Assembly (NCBI GenBank): GCA_016858145.1
Contig: JAEHOE010000001.1
Location: forward strand, 3,286,001 to 3,350,000
DNA: 64,000 nt
From: Edaphochlamys debaryana
Lineage: Eukaryota; Chlorophyta; Chlorophyceae; Chlamydomonadales
Direction: 5' to 3'
Within the stretch, counting starts at the first letter, position 1. Each line of letters starts with the position of its first letter. The notes under the pieces were generated by a model, which did not search any database, was not told the origin of the DNA, and was given only the letters and a program-made list of their open reading frames with translations. This document shows, piece by piece, positions 15,707-28,153 of the stretch. The position numbers and the translations under genes were made by a program.

Positions 15707-18358
15707 CTAGACCCTCAGGCGGCGGCCTCCCGCGGCGCTGCAGGATGCCGCGTAGGATGCCGAGTAGCAGGCCCACGCGGCGGCGGGGTTGGCCTGCAGG
15801 CAGGCCACGCACTGCTCCGCCTCGCACGCACTGGCGTAGCGCGCGGCGCACTGTCCGCACGCCCAGGGCTCTGCGTTGGCGCCCACGCAGCCCAGGCACA
15901 CGGCGCGCTTGGGCTCGCTGGAGCCGGCGGCCTGAGGAGGGTGAGAGGCGAACGGGGGAGGGAGGGACTCAAAGTGACACAGCCGGGGGCAATGCAAGGG
16001 GTGAAGAAGGGACTTTGACGCACTGAGAGGGGGCAGGCACGCTTGGAGACTCACCGTCTGGCAGTTGAGGCAGCCCCAGTTGTTTGCTGCGCTGGCACGC
16101 TTGTAGCAGCTGTTGGGGTGGGGAGGGCAGGCGAGGGTGGTAAGCCAAGTCATCAACTGTCGGTTGTGACGGCCCTGTGGACTTCTTCTTGATCTCAGAG
16201 CGTTCAAGGCACCCCGTTTCCTCATGCCCACCAGCCCTGCTCACGTGGCGCAGTTGGCGTGATCGGGGCCACTGAGGGCGGCCTTGGCGCACTCGCGGCA
16301 GGCCCAGCCGTTCACACCATCGGCGGCGCAGGTGAAGCAGCCCCGCAGCACGTCCTGGAGGAAGGGGACAAAGAGGAAGCCGAAGGTAAGCAGAGGTGGA
16401 GGGGTGGGGGGTCTTCCATAGAGCATGCTGAGGGGCTGCACGTGCTCTACTGACCTCGTTGGTTGTCGCCAGGGGCGCTGCGAGGCAATTGTAGCAGGCC
16501 CAGCCGTCGGCCAGGGCCGCGGCGCAGGAGCGGCAGGGGGGGTCCAGGGAGGGCTTGCCGGCCGCCAGGGCGTTGGCCGAGCACTGCTGGCAGCTGTAGG
16601 AGGAGCAGGCGGAGGGGTCGGCCAGGGGGCTGGGCGGAGGGGGGGGCGAGGAAGGGGGCGTGGGCGGGCGGGAGGGCTTGGGCGGCGGCGGCGACGGCCG
16701 GGGGGAAGCGGGCGGCGGGGAGGGCGGCGCGGGCAGGGACGGCGGGGGCGGAGGCGGCGAGGGCGAGGGTGGCGGGGGAGACGGCGCCAAGGGGGCGCCG
16801 TCAGCCCTTGCAATCATCACATCAGCGCCTGAGGTTGGAAGGGGGGTGTTCGTTGGCGGGCGTTGCGTCAACAAGTTACAGATCGACAGGGTGTTGTTGC
16901 CCAGAGCCCCCTGTACCCCTCTGTGTACCCTGGACTCCCTGCCACGCTCTGCCCGGGAGTAAGACGCCCCTGCACGCAACCCCTCTCACAGTTGTTGAAC
17001 TGCTCGGTCTGCAGGGGCCCGCCCGTGCAGGTGTCCACCGGGAAGACCAGGTTGCGGCCGCACTCGCTGGCCACGTCGTCGGAGCCGGGCTGGCAGGGCA
17101 GCGCGCAGAACTGGAAGGCGGACCACCACCTGCCGGCGGGATGGCGAGGGTCGGTCAGCGCAAGCATCAAGAACCGTGCAAAGGCAGTACAAGTGACCTG
17201 TTTGCCTTCAGTGCAGCGGGGAGGCCCGAGAGCAACGGGCAGCGACGGAGCCAACGGCAGTGAGTGCACCCACCACTGGAGCACGCAGCCGTCCGGGCAG
17301 CTGACGCCGGCCGGGAGCCGCCAGCGGGAGGCGATGATGACGTCAGAGGACTTGACGTACTGGTACAGCTTGCCGTCGTACTCGGGGTTGGTGCTCACCC
17401 TGGGGGTGGACGGCACAGCGCATGCAGGGCAGTGCACGCAGACTCGGGGCGTCATGCAGAGCCCTGGCATTGCCTCCCGCCCACGCTACGCGCAAAACCC
17501 CGCCGTCCGGCCGTGCTCCTCGCCCCCTTCCCACCTGCGCAGCTGGTTCTGGGGCAGGGCGAAGCAGGCGTGGCTGATCTGGTCTCGGGCCAGGGGGCAC
17601 AGGCGCAGGGCCATTCGGCCGCCGTGGTTGGTGTTGATCGAGATGGTGATGTCAATCTCCTGGGCCTCGGTCAGGTTGGCTGCGAGGGTCGCGCAGGTTT
17701 GCGGCACAAAAGAAGGACAAGCTTGTGAGCGGGTGGAGGACACAAGGACAATCCATGGAGAGACACCGCGGAAAGGCACGTGGGCTGGGCGGGGAGCGGC
17801 GGCGAGGGCTTACCAACGTAACCGTAGAAGCGGGTGGTGAAGTTGATGGGCGGGTTGTCCTGGATCCCACGTAGGCAAAACCCATGGGTTAGCATCCCAA
17901 ATTTGTTGGCGCCCCCAGGCCCAGGGCCGGCCGCTCGCAGGAGGAGACGCCCCTCCAGTGGCAAGCCTTGGCCCCGCTTGACCTGCTAATTAGCAGTGCA
18001 CGCACCTGGAAGGGGTTGCCGCACACGTCCGGCTGCTTCCACTGACCGCCCCCCTGACCGCAGTGGGGGCAGTAGTACTCGTTCCTCAGGCGGGCTGCGC
18101 GTGGGGAGCGCGGGAGGGGTGGGAAGAGCCGGAGCTACATGTCGACATGTGCACGTGGGAAGTCACTTTTCAAGCCGCGCTCCTTTCATGAGCACGCCTA
18201 GGTGCAAGCTGCGCAACCCATTTTTGATCCTTACCGGCATAGTTACGACTCGTCGGCCATTGCAGAAAGCCGTGCGCATGCACCGCCGGGAGGCCACACA
18301 AAGCGAGGAGGCATGCCGCGCCCAACACGGCGAGAAAGATATGACGCGAACGCATCAT
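15707..18358 (-). CDS. Secreted LPMO-like (chitin-binding type-4 / AA15-like) protein with Cys-rich tail, copy A
   Basis: Ten exons (18235-18358, 18006-18094, 17814-17859, 17535-17679, 17274-17399, 16990-17129, 16455-16828, 16245-16354, 16055-16109, 15707-15931) encode 477 residues. A hydrophobic signal peptide ends VHA, so the mature protein would begin with His29 (HGFLQWP). A second His lies in NTNHGGRM (about 105) and a Phe in EQFNNCADV (about 221). Together these match the copper-binding histidine brace and axial position of lytic polysaccharide monooxygenases. LPAGVSCPDGCVLQW is another LPMO signature. A (S)PPPP linker of about 45 residues leads to a tail with repeated CxxC and WxCxxC pairs. 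The likely role is oxidative cleavage of an extracellular or wall polysaccharide. Placement in AA15 rather than AA10 or AA11 is inference. Confidence 0.85.
15712..15935. repeat. Identical duplicated block (last exon of the LPMO genes), unit A
   Basis: About 224 bases match 20272-20495 without a visible difference. They cover the last exon, its stop region and the splice acceptor. The match stops a few bases into the intron. Confidence 0.85.
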
Positions 18359-20266
18359 GAACTGGCGGCGCTGTCTGGAGTACGCGCCGTCGCCTATCTT
18401 CCGGACTTCGATGCTCAGGATGCGCGGCGAATGTCGTCGGTCACCTGCCACTTAGCGGGCCTTCTTGCCTGATGCTACTTAACTCTAGGTACTGCCAACA
18501 ACAGCGCTACTCTCGGGACTATGTATGCTACCTGAGCTCAGAGAAACGCGCTCGTCCCAAAACGGAAGAAGCTGCCCATGGGCCGAATGCCGTACCTTGC
18601 CGCCACCGAGAAGGCTACCCAAACCCCACATGAAGCTCTGTGCGCTTCTCAGCATCCCCTTTCTAGCAGTTCGGCGTGAAGGGGGTTGTTCCTGGCACAG
18701 GCGCTTGCCAGGGGCCCGCAGGTGGGGGGACTCGAACATCTTCAGGGAATGCCGCAGGGAACTCGAACCCTCCTCGAAGCGCCCCACCAAAGCGGCATCA
18801 TGTTGCTCTTGGTTTTCCTGTCAGTCCCGTCTCACCCGAGTTGCCAAGCTTGCCACGTAGCACACCTGGCGCCGGGAAGCACAGACTCAAGCCTTGTCCC
18901 TGAGCGCACCTGCAGGCGGAGAGAGGATGCAGAAAGCAAATGCAGCTGATTGCAAAGCCGGGGGCAAGCCTGCATCTGGGCTTGCATGGGCGTTCCATCT
19001 TCCGAGGGGCCAACCTGCACACTGCGCGTGCGTGGGAGCAGACAGGCACACCGTGCGTTGGGCAGAGGCGCTCTCCGCCCCTGAACGGGCCGGTCCTCGA
19101 GTGGACCTCAGTCCTCCATGCTTCTGGACGTGCTTGCCTGCACGCCGTGTACCCAGACTACCCACCTGTGCCTCCCCCCAGCTCCCCAACTCCCGCATGA
19201 TAGCTCCTAACTTGTACCACATGCTTACAGCCCCCACGAGCTGCACAACATGCCGAGGGATCCCGAGGGGGGGCTGTGCATCGGTCTGGTTGCCCACCGC
19301 GCGGGAACCCTAGCGCCCCCGGGCGCTCATCAGAGTGTGGCGATGCTCAACCACGGGTAGGGGTGCTCAACCACGAGTGCGATCCGTAGAGCAGGAGACC
19401 TCGGCGCGGGTACTTGGGGTGCTTGGCCACAGCGGCGAGTGCTGATGACCATGAGAGCGAGGGCCGCTGCGGACCTGGGGGGGCTGAGCTGGCTCACACT
19501 TGCATGGTTGCGGCGTGCTGCCGTGGCAGCACTGACTCTGGCCAAACAGAGGCCTATTGTTGCATTCAGCCCCTTGTCTTGGCCCTTGCCACCTTACACC
19601 ACGCACCAACTTGTTCCACCCCCTCAGCCCCCTCAGCCCGCACCTCTTTCTCATCCGCCTATACCACACGCGGCAAGGGACAGCTCCATGCCCCAAAGGT
19701 CCCCTGAGCATATATCCCCATCATATACAGGCGGTGAAAGAATGTAATAGGACAAAGCAAAGTTCACCATGAATGTAGAGCAAAGGCTCAGCTACATAGG
19801 CAGAGGTCGGAGCAGTGACCACCGTACCGCAGAGGGAGTTCACATACCAGGAGTCGGTGTTGAGGCTAAGCTGAAATGCGCTCAGCAGCAGGGAGGGAGG
19901 ACCATCCCGGTACTCACACCCCAGGCCAAGACCCGGCCCCATTGCAGAGGACACCCAACCTCCAGTACGATACAACAGACGCAAGCAGGAGGCAACCTAG
20001 GACACGTTGCTCGACACCCGTCCATCACAGGGGTCTTGGCCGCAACTCACGCCCAATACCGCTGCGGCCACGGCTGCCGCGGCTGACACAGTATCAAGCC
20101 AACACATCTCACGTGGGTGCAACGGGTATGTATGGAAGCATTGCGGCAACCATGCAGCAGGACACAAGCCTGAAGGTCTCTTTATGTATGGAGGGCGGGT
20201 CTGCCCCCAGACTTATCAACACTCATCACAATAAGCTGTGCGGGAGTGGCTTTCAGCCACCTGCGC
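18359..20266. other. Spacer between the two LPMO-like genes
   Basis: No supported gene. It should include the copy A promoter and the copy B 3' UTR. TTACA at 19594-19598 (TGTAA on the minus strand) is a candidate poly(A) signal for copy B. A short direct repeat of GGTGCTCAACCACG type occurs near 19345-19380. A stretch near 18715-18780 has two tRNA T-arm-like GTTCGAG words but no foldable tRNA. Confidence 0.4.
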
Positions 20267-23060
20267 TCATGCCCTCAGGCGGCGGCCTCCCGCGGCGCTG
20301 CAGGATGCCGCGTAGGATGCCGAGTAGCAGGCCCACGCGGCGGCGGGGTTGGCCTGCAGGCAGGCCACGCACTGCTCCGCCTCGCACGCACTGGCGTAGC
20401 GCGCGGCGCACTGTCCGCACGCCCAGGGCTCTGCGTTGGCGCCCACGCAGCCCAGGCACACGGCGCGCTTGGGCTCGCTGGAGCCGGCGGCCTGACGACA
20501 GGGGGGGTGAGAGGGGGTTGAGGGGGAGGGCAGTGATGAATGAGATACACGGGGGCTTTGCACAGGGTGGGCACAAGCGAGGCGGGCTCGGGTAGTCGGG
20601 TGCGTGGGGAGGCGGTGATGGCTGGGACGTGACGAACTGGTAGTCGCAGGGGGCCTCATGAGATCCCGCGCCCCTAGCCCCTCACCGTGAAGCAGTTGAG
20701 GCAGCCCCAGCTGTTGGCGGCACTGGCACGCCGGTGGCAACTGTTGGGAAAAGAGGGGCCGGAGGAGGGGGCTCGTCACGCGCTCGCCTGGCTCATGCCG
20801 GAGCTGGCAGCGAGCAAGCAGAGCATGGCCCCACATCAGTGAGGTCAGTACCCCAGCACTGCCCCTCCCTCCCCTCCGACAGCCCTCAACGCTCACGTGG
20901 CGCAGTTGCTATTGTCGGCGGGGCTCAGGGCGGCCTTGGCGCACTCGCGGCAGGCCCAGCCGTTCACACCATCGGCGGCGCAGGTGAGGCAGCCGCGCAG
21001 GACAACCTGAGTACGGCAGCGGGGGCGGGGGACAGGATACGGTATGGTAGGTAAACAGAGGTGGAGGGTCCTTCTGCGGTCACCGGATGGCCGCGTGGAC
21101 CCCACATGACCACGGCATGTGTACCGTAGTCAAGGCTCTGCAGGCTCACGTCGTTGGTTGTCGCCAGGGGCGCTGCGAGGCAATTGTAGCAGGCCCAGCC
21201 GTCGGCCAGGGCCGCGGCGCAGGAGCGGCAGGGGGGGTCCAGGGAGGGCTTGCCGGCCGCCAGGGCGTTGGCCGAGCACTGCTGGCAGCTGTAGGAGGAG
21301 CAGGCGGAGGGGTCGGCCAGGGGGCTGGGCGGAGGGGCGGGCGAGGGAGGGGGCGTGGGCGGGCGGGAGGGCTTGGGCGGCGGCGGCCGCGGCGAGGGGG
21401 GAGCGGGGGGACGAGTGCGCGGGCTTGGCTGGGGCGGGGGAGAGGGCCGTCGGACGGGCGAGGGTGGTGAGGGACGAGGAGACGGTGGAGGAGGCGGAGA
21501 GGGTGAGGGCGGAGGAGGAGAGGGCGCCAGGGGAGATCCATTTGAGCGGGCAATCATGATGTCCGCACCTGCGCATGGAACAGTCGATCCCGTGAAGCGG
21601 GGAAAGCGTGAAATCTACGTGCCCATGCGACCTTGGGTGGCCTCCACTTTCCCCCACGAAGGCCCACAGCTACTTGGTCCTCCCCTTCAGGCCAGCTCAC
21701 AGTTGTTGAACTGCTCGGTCTGCAGGGGGCCGCCGGTGCACATGGGCACGTTGAAGAGCAGGTTGCGGCCGCACTCGCTGGCCACCTCCCCGCTGCCCGC
21801 CTCGCAGGGCAGTGCGCAGTGCTGGAAGCCCAGCCACCACCTGGCAGGGGGCGAGGGGGCAGGGGGCGAGGGCGAGGGGTGCGGGTGGGACATATCGATC
21901 TCGGCTGGGCTCAGGTGCACGCCTTGGCCGAATGCGTCGCTCAGCGCAGGCTGGCCCTGGGGCAGGACTTTGCGCCACCCACCATTGCAGTACGCAGCCG
22001 TCTGGGCAGCTGACGCCGGCTGGGAGCCGCCAGCGGGAGGTGACGACCTGGTCGCTGGGCCTCAGGTACTGGTACAGCTTGCCGCTGTACTCGGGGTTGG
22101 AGCTCACCCTGGGGGGTGGATGTGGGTGGGTGCCGTGAGGGCAGGGGTGTATGGCACGGCACAAGCACGGCGCATGCAGGGCAGTTTTACGCAGGCCTTA
22201 ACCGTGACTTGATTCTTGACAGGCTGCTGCCAACCGCCCCACCTGCGCAGCTGGTTCTGGGGCAGTGCGAAGCAGGCGTGGCTGATCTGGCCCCGGGCCA
22301 GGGGGCACACGCGCAGCGACATGCGGCCGCCGTGGTTGGTGCTGATGTAGATCGTGACATCGAGCTCCTGTCCCTCGGTCAGGTTGGCTGCAGGGCACGA
22401 GGCGGGGGTGAGGTTTAGGAGCGAAGTAGCAGGCGCCAAGGTGTGCTGGCAGGAAGCCATACGAGACCGACGCCTGTGCCCGCTGTGCCCTTGGGTAGCC
22501 CGAACCCGCCCACCGCGGTAGCCGTAGAAGCGCGTGGTGAAGTTGATGGCCGGGTTGTCCTGGAGGGCGGAGTCCGGAAGAGGGGGCGGATGACGTGGGG
22601 ACCCTGAGCGCGGGTGACGCGCCGTCCCCCTCCTTGCGGTGTGCCCACAAGGCAAGCGGTCCCGAGTGGCGTCTGTGCGGGCTGTACCCCACCCCTGTAC
22701 CCCACGGCTGTACCCTACCTGGAAGGGGTCTCCGCACACGCCGGGCTGCTTCCACTGCCCGCCACCCTGACCGCAGTGGTGACACCAGTACTCGTTGTTG
22801 AGATGAGCTGCGGACAGCGGGACAGGGAGCGGCATTGGTGAAGGCGAGTGGAGGCGTGAGCCGGAGGGAGGACCCCCGGATCTTAGGCACACGTCGCGCA
22901 AGAGCGCAGTTGCCAGCGCTCCTCGTGGCTCACCGGCATAGTTGCGACTGACTGGCCATTGCAGGAAGCCGTGGGCACGCACGGCAGGCAAGCTGATGGC
23001 GAGGCAGAGCGCGAGCACGCACGCCACCCACGCCGCTGCAAGACACTGTCTTGAACGCAT
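20267..23060 (-). CDS. Secreted LPMO-like protein with Cys-rich tail, copy B
   Basis: Ten exons with the same phases as copy A (22934-23060, 22719-22807, 22514-22559, 22243-22387, 21983-22108, 21701-21840, 21150-21568, 20897-21006, 20686-20740, 20267-20491) encode 493 residues. The signal peptide ends AVRA, before His30 of HGFLQWP. The second brace His is in STNHGGRM and the Phe is in EQFNNCADI, so the active site looks complete. The Ser/Pro linker is about 15 residues longer than in copy A. The catalytic domain differs from copy A at many positions, whereas the last exon and much of exon 7 are nucleotide-identical. It is a tandem paralogue of copy A in the same orientation, probably secreted and probably acting on polysaccharide. 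Confidence 0.85.
20272..20495. repeat. Identical duplicated block (last exon of the LPMO genes), unit B
   Basis: Partner of 15712-15935, offset exactly 4560 bases. Flanking intron sequence is unrelated, so identity is confined to the exon and its edges. Confidence 0.85.
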
Positions 23061-23843
23061 GATGTGCGTTGCCAGCAGCTGGTGCCCCTGTGCTTCTGTG
23101 TATGTATGTCGTGTATGAGCACGACACTTGCACTTGCTCACGCGCTCGCTCTTCGCCCAGAGTGGCAGCAGGCAGAGAAGAAGGGTTCCACTGCTACTTG
23201 TTTCTACCTGAGGTGCTGGCTACGCGTGAAGCGCGTTCGTCTGTCCGGCGCTCGTCAATGCACGCACTGAGTGGAACGTCTGCCGAAGCCCCCAACACCC
23301 CCGGTCCCGGCATCCTGATTGAGGTGACACAATCTAGCTCCGGTGCTGGGTTGCGCGTTATCGCGGCCGGGTTACGGGCATGTCGATGCGGCAATGTCCT
23401 GTCCATCAGGTCACTAGACTCCTTGCGGACATCCACCAGGTCTAGCGCCGACTGTGGCCAACCTGCTCTGTCTATAAGCGAGGGCAAGGGTTGACACGCG
23501 CACACGCAGGCACCCTTACTTGCCTCCCCCCACGGGCCCCGCGGTGTCTCCTCACCCCGCGAGCGCACCAAGGCGCCACACCCAATGCAATCCCCGGCTC
23601 TCCGTTCCCAAACCATGCTACATGCGTATGTGCGAGTCAAGACTGTAGGGTGCTGAACTGTGCCCACGCTTGCGCAATCAAAGCCCACGCACAGCCCACG
23701 CACAGCCCACGGCACCCCTGCGGCAACAGGCACACAGGTTGCCCAAGAGCTTGGCAATGGCTAGGCCCATCACCGCCATGCCACCCCCTTAAGCCCTCAG
23801 GGTTCTTCACCCCGCCACCGCGACCGCTTCTCCGCTATAGCTG
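23061..23843. other. Intergenic region between LPMO copy B and the GT90 gene
   Basis: It holds the copy B promoter and the GT90 3' UTR. A small direct repeat (GCACAGCCCAC, twice) lies near 23690-23712. No supported gene or RNA. Confidence 0.4.
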
Positions 23844-26800
23844 CTACGGCTCGAAGGGTTGGCCGAAGAACGACCGCTGCCCCCGTGCCGGGCGCATGCG
23901 CATGATGTGCTGCTCCTTGAAGCGCCACACGCGCATGGCGTGCGGGTGGGCGTCCAGGCTGGGGCGGTAGGTCAGGGCCTTGGACAGGCGCTGCAGCAGG
24001 TACAGCCAGTAGCACGACCTGGGGGGCCAGGATGAGGCAGGGAGGAATGAAGGAAGGGGCAGGGTGTGGGGGGCAACTAAGGCCCGGGGCCGGTGGCTAA
24101 GCGCTTTCTCTCTGCGGGGCCGGGGCCAAGTGACGGGTGTTGGCTCAGCCGGCGCCCTACAGCCCGCAGGACCGCGCACGCACCTGGCGTCCGCGTTGAG
24201 GTGCGTCACGGCAAAGGTGGCTCCCGCGCGGGCGATGCGCGCCGCCTCGTCGGGGTTGCTGGCGATCCACTGCAGCTGAGTGCGCAGGTCGTCCGGGGTC
24301 TTGACCCACCAGGGCAGGTAGTGCACGCCGGGCTGGAGCGCCTGGCAGGGCGGGGTAAGACGGGTGATGGGGCTACGTTCAGGGGGGTGTGGAATGCCCA
24401 ACAGGGGGGAGCCTGCTCGGCATGCACCTGCACGTAGCTTGGCCGCTGCCGTGACCCCTCTCCCGCCTCCCCTCCAGCCTCTCAGCCCAGACTCACCTTC
24501 TCGTAGAAGGTGTAGTACCCCGACTTCTCCCGCAGCACCACGCTCCCCAGCGCCAGGAGCCGCTCCAGGGAGGAGCTCAGGCCCTGGCCGTCCTGGGTGC
24601 GGCAATGGGGTGGGGGGGCAGGGAGAGGGCAGGGCTTGTTAGCAAACGCCTTGCCAGAGGCTGGCCTTCCCGCGCCCGCCCCTGCCTCACCGTTTGCCCA
24701 TCAACAGGGGAGACGCCCTAACTCAAACTCTGCCACCCCACCCTTCCATGCCCTTCACCTTCTCGCCCCCTCACCCCCTCCACCTCCCCTTTCCACCCCC
24801 TCACCAGGTGCAGCAGCGCCCGGTACTGCGCCGCCTCCCGCAGGTAGGCCGGCAGCCGCGCGGGCAGCACCCCCCGGGCTGCCGCCTGCGCCTCCGCCTC
24901 GGCCGTGTCGCGGCTCAGCTCCCCGCCTCCGCCGCCCGGCGTAGTTAGCGTGTTGGCGTTGAAGGCTGAGGAGGCGATGTAGCGCTGCGAGCCGATGGAG
25001 GCCAGCATGGCCACATACTCCTGTCCAGGGGCGAAGGGGCGAAGGGGCGAAGGGGCGGAGGTGAGGCGGCAATGGAGCTAGGGCCAGAGGTGGTACGTCT
25101 GAGCAGACGGCTACCCCCTCCGGTGCGGGCACTCCAGCGGGTGCGGGGACGCATGTCGCGGCGCCAAGCCGTCCCCCCGACATCTCGCAAACCTCCACGA
25201 GCCATGCGCGCGCAACCCCTCACCTGGTGTGCTCGCTCCTCCGCCTCCAGCTCCTCCTGGCTGAGGGTGAGTGCGTGGTCGGGCAGCAGCGCTAGGTTGG
25301 CGCCCGGGCCCGCGTCGTCACCGGCCGCAGCCGCACCGGTGGCACCGGCGGTAGCGGCGCCCCCTGTGGAGCCCAGCCCCGCGGCCCGGGCCTCCTCCAC
25401 GGCCTTGAGCACTGCCGCGCGCGCGGCCGCCAGCGCCAGGCTGCGGGGCGTGTGCAGGTCGACCAGGTGGTTGGGGGAGTGCACGGGCGCGTGCCGCAGC
25501 TCCAGCCTGGATGCGGCGGGGAGCGGGGGTGGGGGGCAGGCGGGGGGTGGGGCACACATTAGCAAGGCAGGTTGGCAGGGAAATGGAAGGGGTGGGTGAG
25601 ATGGGGAGAGTGAGGCCACAGGGGGAGCTGGCGGCGAGGGACCGCATGCATGCCGGCTCACTTGTATGGCGAGCCGCTGACGAGGCTCTTGGCCACGCCC
25701 AGCAGGTGGTGCCGTACGGGGCAGGTGGTCGCGCCGTGGCCCCCGCACAGCGGGTAGCCGCCCGTGCCCTCGCGCTGCGTGAAGGGGTCGTCGGTGTGGC
25801 GGTGCCGCGTCACCTGCCTGCGGGGGCCGGGCCGGTGGGCAGCTCAAGGGCGTGCGTGGGGTGTGCGAGGCAGTGCTTGCCCCGCCTCACCCAGGGAGGA
25901 CAGGTCACTGGCAAGCGCGCTGCGCTCGTCACGCCGTAGGTCCCCGGCGCTACCCCCGGCCTCACATGTCGTACTGCGCGAAGGCCAGGGGCCGTCGCAT
26001 CTGCCAGGGCAGGTCCTTGAGCTGAGCGTCCGTGGCGTTGAGCTGGGGCGAGGATTGAGGAGCGTGAGGGCACGGAGGGCGGTGCTGTTCCACACAAGCA
26101 CGGCGTCATGCCCTGGGCCCTGCTCCTCCGGCACTACTTGCTCCCTTCCTAGCCGTCCAGTCAGGCCAAGCCAGCCCCACGCGAAGGGTGCAGGCCCCCT
26201 GCTGCCCCCGCAGGCCCTCACCCTGCCCTCACCACGGTGGAGTCGTATCTGAGCATGTGGAAGTCGTGGGAGGGGATGAGGATGTCGGAGGGGAAGGCGG
26301 CGCTCTTGGAGGCGCGCAGAATGGGGTAGGTCCCGTTGGGCACGCCGGGGACCCCGAAGGGATTCAGCAGGTTACTGAGGGTGGGCCCCGCCACCTCACC
26401 GCCCGCCCCGCCCTGCCCCTGCTGCCCCTGCTCCTGCCCCTGCTGCTGCTTGAGGTCGCGGCCATTGCGCCGCTGCGACGCGGCCGCCGCGGCCAGCTGG
26501 CGGCGGCGCTCCTGGCGGCTGGCCTTGCTGCTGCCCTCCGTCATGTTAAGCACCAGCGCCTTCTGCGTGCACATCATGGAGGGCAGGGGGAACTTGAGCA
26601 GGAGGCAGGGGCAGCGAGAGACAGCGGTGGGGTTGCCGGTTGTGCCTGACCAGCTGGACGGGGCGGGCACGGCCGCAACGCTGGGACCCATGCCCCATCA
26701 TGGGACCCATCAAACGGCCCCGGCCCCTCGCCGCGCATAGCCACATAGCGCATACACATAGCGCATCAATGACATTTCCAGTATGATAAGCATTGTGGCC

Positions 26801-27819
26801 AAGAACGTGCGCCGCGTGGCCGTCGCGGGCGTTGAGCACCTGGTCCGGGTCGGGCGTGCGGCCTCCCGAAGTGCTACGCTGCTGTCCGTGTCCGCTTCTG
26901 TAAATATGCTGCAAGAATGCCGCGTCACCCCCGAAGCCTCAGGTGCCCAGTCTGGCAGCCCATGCGGCCTGGCCAGATGGGCGCCCCTGTTGGCTTGCTG
27001 GCCTGGCCGTGGGCGTGGGCTTTTGAGCGAGATAACCCGTAGGCGAGACGCCAAGGACGTTCACCTGGTTGGGGGTGTCTGTCGTCACGATGACAAACTC
27101 GCAATCGGGAATCAGGCTGCCGTACAGCTTCTCCAGGCCCTCTAGGGCGTCCATGTAGGCTAGGTGGCGCATGAGATGGACCTGCGCAGGGGATGGGAGT
27201 GCGGGGGTGGGGAGTTGCGGGCGGGGTCGGGCGGTGGCGTGTTGTGTTGGTCCTTGGTTAGCTGACTGCTGGGGTTGCGGCACGCTTCTTCCGGGGTACC
27301 GGACAGGACCCAGCTAGAAGCCCCTTGTCGAATCACGTTGGAAGCCTGGATCCCTGTGGCGGCTTACGTGTGAGTATCTACCAAGAGTGGTGGGCGTAAG
27401 CACGTAGGCCTTCCCCCCGATGAAGCCGAAGTGCAGGCCTCGCTTAAGTGGAGCCGCGAAGTTTTGAACCTGGGTATGGGGTGGGGTGGAGGCTGTCAGC
27501 ACGGAGGAGTTGCACCCCTGGCTGGACGCTGGAGGCGGGTCGTGTCAGCCGGGTCGTGTCGCCCTCCAACTCCCTTGGCCCCCAGCCATCTTACCGTCTC
27601 AGCCATCAGCTGCCGCGTTATACGCCCAGTGGACATCCAGAAGCCCAGATCTTCGTCCGCTTGCCTGTACAGAGCCGAGTGCTGGCGGCAAGTTCCCGGC
27701 ATGGGCACGCTGCTGCCTTCTCGGCGCGGCTGCTGGGCAGGAGGCGCAGCGATGGCCATGGCCGCTATGGACAGAAGCAATAAGGCGAGTCGCCCCAACC
27801 TTCCGGGGGGGATAGCCAT
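23844..27819 (-). CDS. Glycosyltransferase family 90 (CAP10/KDEL-type O-glycosyltransferase)
   Basis: Eleven exons (27595-27819, 27368-27469, 27065-27181, 26233-26592, 25966-26042, 25662-25817, 25224-25506, 24805-25020, 24497-24592, 24184-24341, 23844-24018) give 654 residues. The N-terminus has a signal peptide or anchor (LALLLLSIAAMAIAAP), so the protein should enter the secretory pathway. The C-terminal half shows the CAP10 pattern: DGQGLSSSLERLLALGSVVL, then SGYYTFYEKALQPGVHYLPW, then a DLRTQLQWIASNPDEAARIA helix. IPDCEFVIVTTDTPN is the usual GT90 N-terminal core strand. Relatives add glucose or xylose to proteins (Rumi/POGLUT) or build capsule or wall glycans. Donor and acceptor cannot be read from the sequence. 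Low-complexity inserts rich in Gln/Gly and Ala/Gly interrupt the domain. The exon starting at 26592 uses an AAG acceptor and is the least certain. Confidence 0.85.
25028..25057. repeat. Short tandem repeat, GGGGCGAA x3 plus a partial unit
   Basis: Three perfect 8-base units followed by a partial one, inside an intron of the GT90 gene. It is probably length-polymorphic. Confidence 0.8.
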
Positions 27820-28153
27820 GGCTATTAGTCCTTTATATGCGTGGCCCTATGTTACGCCTCGCGGCTGCTCCGCGGTATGGTGCCAATGGTCGGGGTCGGG
27901 GATGGTGGGGACGCGTCGTGGCGGAAACTCAATAGCAGCGGTGTCAGAGGTAGGACGCGTGTCTCCTTATATGTCGCAGCCCCTTGCATCGTGCCTCGCG
28001 TGGTGTTGGAAAAAAGAAATGACCTGTACGGCGCACTGTACGCCTCGCGACGATTGGCGCAGAGCCTCAAAACCAGTGCTGAGACTCCACAACGCAGCTC
28101 CCTCAACACCATCAACCATACCAACTTGATTAGGCAACACAAGCAACACAAGA
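27820..28153. other. Divergent promoter region, GT90 (-) and small ORF (+)
   Basis: It contains TATA-like words on each strand (TATAAAG on the minus strand at 27831-27838; TTATATG near 27966). No gene. Confidence 0.35.

Noticed and set aside
15743..15920. Identical Arg/Pro-rich plus-strand frames opposite both LPMO tails
   Set aside because: They are identical only because the minus-strand exons are identical; they read as Arg-rich noise.
18715..18790. Possible tRNA or SINE (two GTTCGAG words on the minus strand)
   Set aside because: No acceptor stem, D-arm or anticodon arm can be folded around either word and no A-box is seen upstream.
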